DNA of 6,575 nt. Source: Actinomycetota bacterium (GTDB lineage: Bacteria > Actinomycetota > Acidimicrobiia > IMCC26256 > BP-133). Numbering within the stretch: the stretch's first letter is position 1; each line of letters starts with the position of its first letter. The translations under genes and the position numbers were made by a program. Shown here in pieces: positions 5,255-6,575 of this stretch. Where the stretch lies: positions 1-6,575 of the forward strand of contig JAUZEX010000156.1 of the NCBI GenBank assembly GCA_030838815.1, in the 5' to 3' direction. A model generated the notes under the pieces. It made no database searches. It worked only from the letters and a program-made list of their open reading frames with translations, and was not told the DNA's origin.

Positions 5255-6538
5255 GTGAGCATCATCGAGCAGGTTGTGGCGCGGGAGATTCTCGACTCCC
5301 GCGGCCAACCCACCGTTGAGGTCGACGTCGAGCTGAGCTCCGGGGCCCGGGGCCGGGCGGCCGTGCCTAGCGGGGCCTCGACCGGCGCCCACGAGGCCCT
5401 CGAGCTGCGCGACGGCGGCAGTCGCTACGGCGGCAAGGGTGTCCTCACGGCGGTGGCCAACGTCAACGGCGAGATCGCCGACGCCGTCACCGGGCTGCCG
5501 GCCGAGGCTCAGCGCGACATCGACGCCCTGATGATCGAGCTCGACGGCACCGACGACAAGTCCCGCCTCGGGGCCAACGCCATCCTCGGGGTGTCGCTGG
5601 CCGTGGCCCGGGCGGCGGCCGACGACATCGACACGGCGCTGTTCCGTTACCTGGGCGGCGTGAACGCCTCGGTGCTGCCTGTCCCGATGATGAACGTCCT
5701 CAACGGCGGGGCCCACGCCGACTCCAACGTCGACCTGCAGGAGTTCATGATCCTGCCCGTCGGGGCGGCGTCGTTCTCCGAGGGCCTGCGCTGGGGGTCC
5801 GAGACCTACCAGGCGCTCAAACGGCTGTTGAAGCAGCGGGGGCTGGCCACGGCGCTGGGCGACGAGGGTGGGTTCGCCCCCAACCTGGAGTCCAACGAGT
5901 CGGCGCTGCAGCTGCTGGTGGAGGCGATCTCGTCGGCGGGCTACACGCCGGGCGAGGAGATCGCACTGGCCCTCGACGTCGCCTCGACCGAGTTCTACGC
6001 CGACGGCGTCTACAACCTGGCCGGGGAAGGGAAGACGTACCCGTCCGACGAGTTCGTCTCCTACCTGGCCGGGCTGTGCGACCGCTACCCGATCGTCTCC
6101 ATCGAGGACGGCATGGCCGAAGACGACTGGGAGGGCTGGGCGTCGCTGACCGCCGCTCTCGGCTCCCGGGTGCAGCTGGTGGGCGACGACCTGTTCGTCA
6201 CCAACCCCCGCCGGTTCCAACGGGGGATCGACGACGGGATCGCCAACTCGATCCTGATCAAGCTCAACCAGATCGGCACGCTGACCGAGACGCTCGACAC
6301 CATGGCCATGGCCACCCGGGCGGCCTACACCTGCGTGGTGTCGCACCGCAGCGGCGAGACGGAGGACACCTTCATCGCCTCCCTGACCGTGGGCAGCGGA
6401 GCGGGCCAGATCAAGACCGGCGCCCCGGCCCGCTCCGACCGGGTGGCCAAGTACAACGAGCTGCTCCGCATCGAGGAGACGTTGGCCGACGGTGCCGTCT
6501 ACCCCCGCTTCCCCCGCTCGGCGGGAGGGAAGGCTTGA
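5255..6538 (+). CDS. eno: Enolase (phosphopyruvate hydratase)
   Basis: Enolase converts 2-phosphoglycerate to phosphoenolpyruvate in glycolysis, in the cytoplasm, and needs Mg2+. The product has 427 residues, the normal bacterial length. Visible in order: ARExLDSRGxPTVEV (9-23), the mobile loop SGASTG (39-44), the substrate loop with His154 in GGAHADSNVDLQEF and Glu163, the general acid Glu204 in GDEGGFAPN, the metal ligands Asp241 (DVASTEFY), Glu284 (SIEDGM) and Asp311 (GDD), the general base Lys336 in IKLNQIGT, SHRSGETED (363-371) with His364, Arg365 and Ser366, and Lys387 in GQIKTGAPARSDR. No catalytic residue is missing. The gene has its own upstream gap after a terminator, and its stop overlaps the TTG start of the next gene. 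The eno to FtsB/DivIC-like arrangement is common in actinobacteria and firmicute relatives. Confidence 0.98.
   Translation: MSIIEQVVAREILDSRGQPTVEVDVELSSGARGRAAVPSGASTGAHEALELRDGGSRYGGKGVLTAVANVNGEIADAVTGLPAEAQRDIDALMIELDGTDDKSRLGANAILGVSLAVARAAADDIDTALFRYLGGVNASVLPVPMMNVLNGGAHADSNVDLQEFMILPVGAASFSEGLRWGSETYQALKRLLKQRGLATALGDEGGFAPNLESNESALQLLVEAISSAGYTPGEEIALALDVASTEFYADGVYNLAGEGKTYPSDEFVSYLAGLCDRYPIVSIEDGMAEDDWEGWASLTAALGSRVQLVGDDLFVTNPRRFQRGIDDGIANSILIKLNQIGTLTETLDTMAMATRAAYTCVVSHRSGETEDTFIASLTVGSGAGQIKTGAPARSDRVAKYNELLRIEETLADGAVYPRFPRSAGGKA
6523..6533 (+). promoter_or_regulatory. Ribosome binding site inside the end of eno, for the next gene
   Basis: GGGAGGGAAGG, encoding the last residues of enolase (GGK), ends one base before TTG 6535, and its GGAGG core is six bases from it. 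The position and strength favour this TTG as a real start. Confidence 0.65.
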
Positions 6539-6575
6539 GCTCGAAGGCCCGCATCGTCGTCGCCTTCGTGATCTT
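6535..6575 (+). CDS. Start of a probable FtsB/DivIC-like septum formation protein (partial, 3' end outside window)
   Basis: Only 13 codons are visible. From TTG 6535 the product reads MSSKARIVVAFVI: two serines, Lys and Arg, then a hydrophobic run that looks like the start of a membrane-spanning helix. The start overlaps the enolase stop (TTGA) and has an excellent ribosome binding site, which suggests translation coupled to eno. FtsB/DivIC proteins are short, with a single N-terminal membrane helix followed by a coiled coil, and commonly follow eno in actinobacteria (Rv1024 in M. tuberculosis). The identification rests on that gene order and the short hydrophobic start. No domain is visible, so no symbol is given. 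Confidence 0.5.
   Translation, partial: MSSKARIVVAFVI

Noticed and set aside
4169..6346. 725-residue minus-strand open frame across the repeat gene and enolase
   Set aside because: It is antisense to enolase and to the repeat gene, has a Gly/His/Arg/Asp-rich composition typical of GC-biased shadow frames, and shows no recognisable domain.

Overview
The window is very GC-rich, densely packed, and read entirely from the + strand. It suggests a high-GC actinobacterium. The gene order fits: mfd, a mazG gene, a secreted or lipoprotein gene, eno, then what looks like a small membrane protein. From memory, this parallels Mycobacterium tuberculosis mfd-mazG-lpqU-eno-Rv1024 (an FtsB/DivIC-type septum protein). 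Placement in a deep-branching class such as Acidimicrobiia is a guess from the tetrapyrrole-methylase/MazG fusion and the extra foldase gene, not something shown here.

Layout: (1) 1-1373 is the C-terminal part of Mfd, the transcription-repair coupling translocase, cut by the left window edge. (2) 1375-2511 is a parvulin-type peptidyl-prolyl isomerase with a lipoprotein signal, starting one base after the mfd stop. (3) 2508-3995 is a two-part protein: a tetrapyrrole-methylase-like domain fused to MazG NTP pyrophosphohydrolase. It overlaps the previous gene by ATGA. (4) 3996-4177 is a 182-base leader with two hairpins and a strong ribosome binding site. (5) 4178-5143 encodes an unrecognised secreted protein rich in Gly, Ala, Val and Thr. 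It has six cysteines, a tract of in-frame 11-residue repeats, and a 168-residue C-terminal part with no Asp, Glu, Lys or Arg. (6) 5163-5199 is a strong hairpin terminator without a T-run. (7) 5255-6538 is enolase, complete with all catalytic residues. (8) 6535-6575 is the start of another gene with a TTG start that overlaps the enolase stop, probably the FtsB/DivIC-like gene.

The first three genes look like one translationally coupled operon for genome and nucleotide-pool maintenance plus extracytoplasmic folding. Enolase and the next gene look like a second coupled unit. The repeat protein sits between them with its own leader and terminator, so it reads as a separately expressed cassette in the slot that lpqU occupies in mycobacteria. 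It is the least explained and most interesting part of the window. Its function cannot be named from sequence alone.
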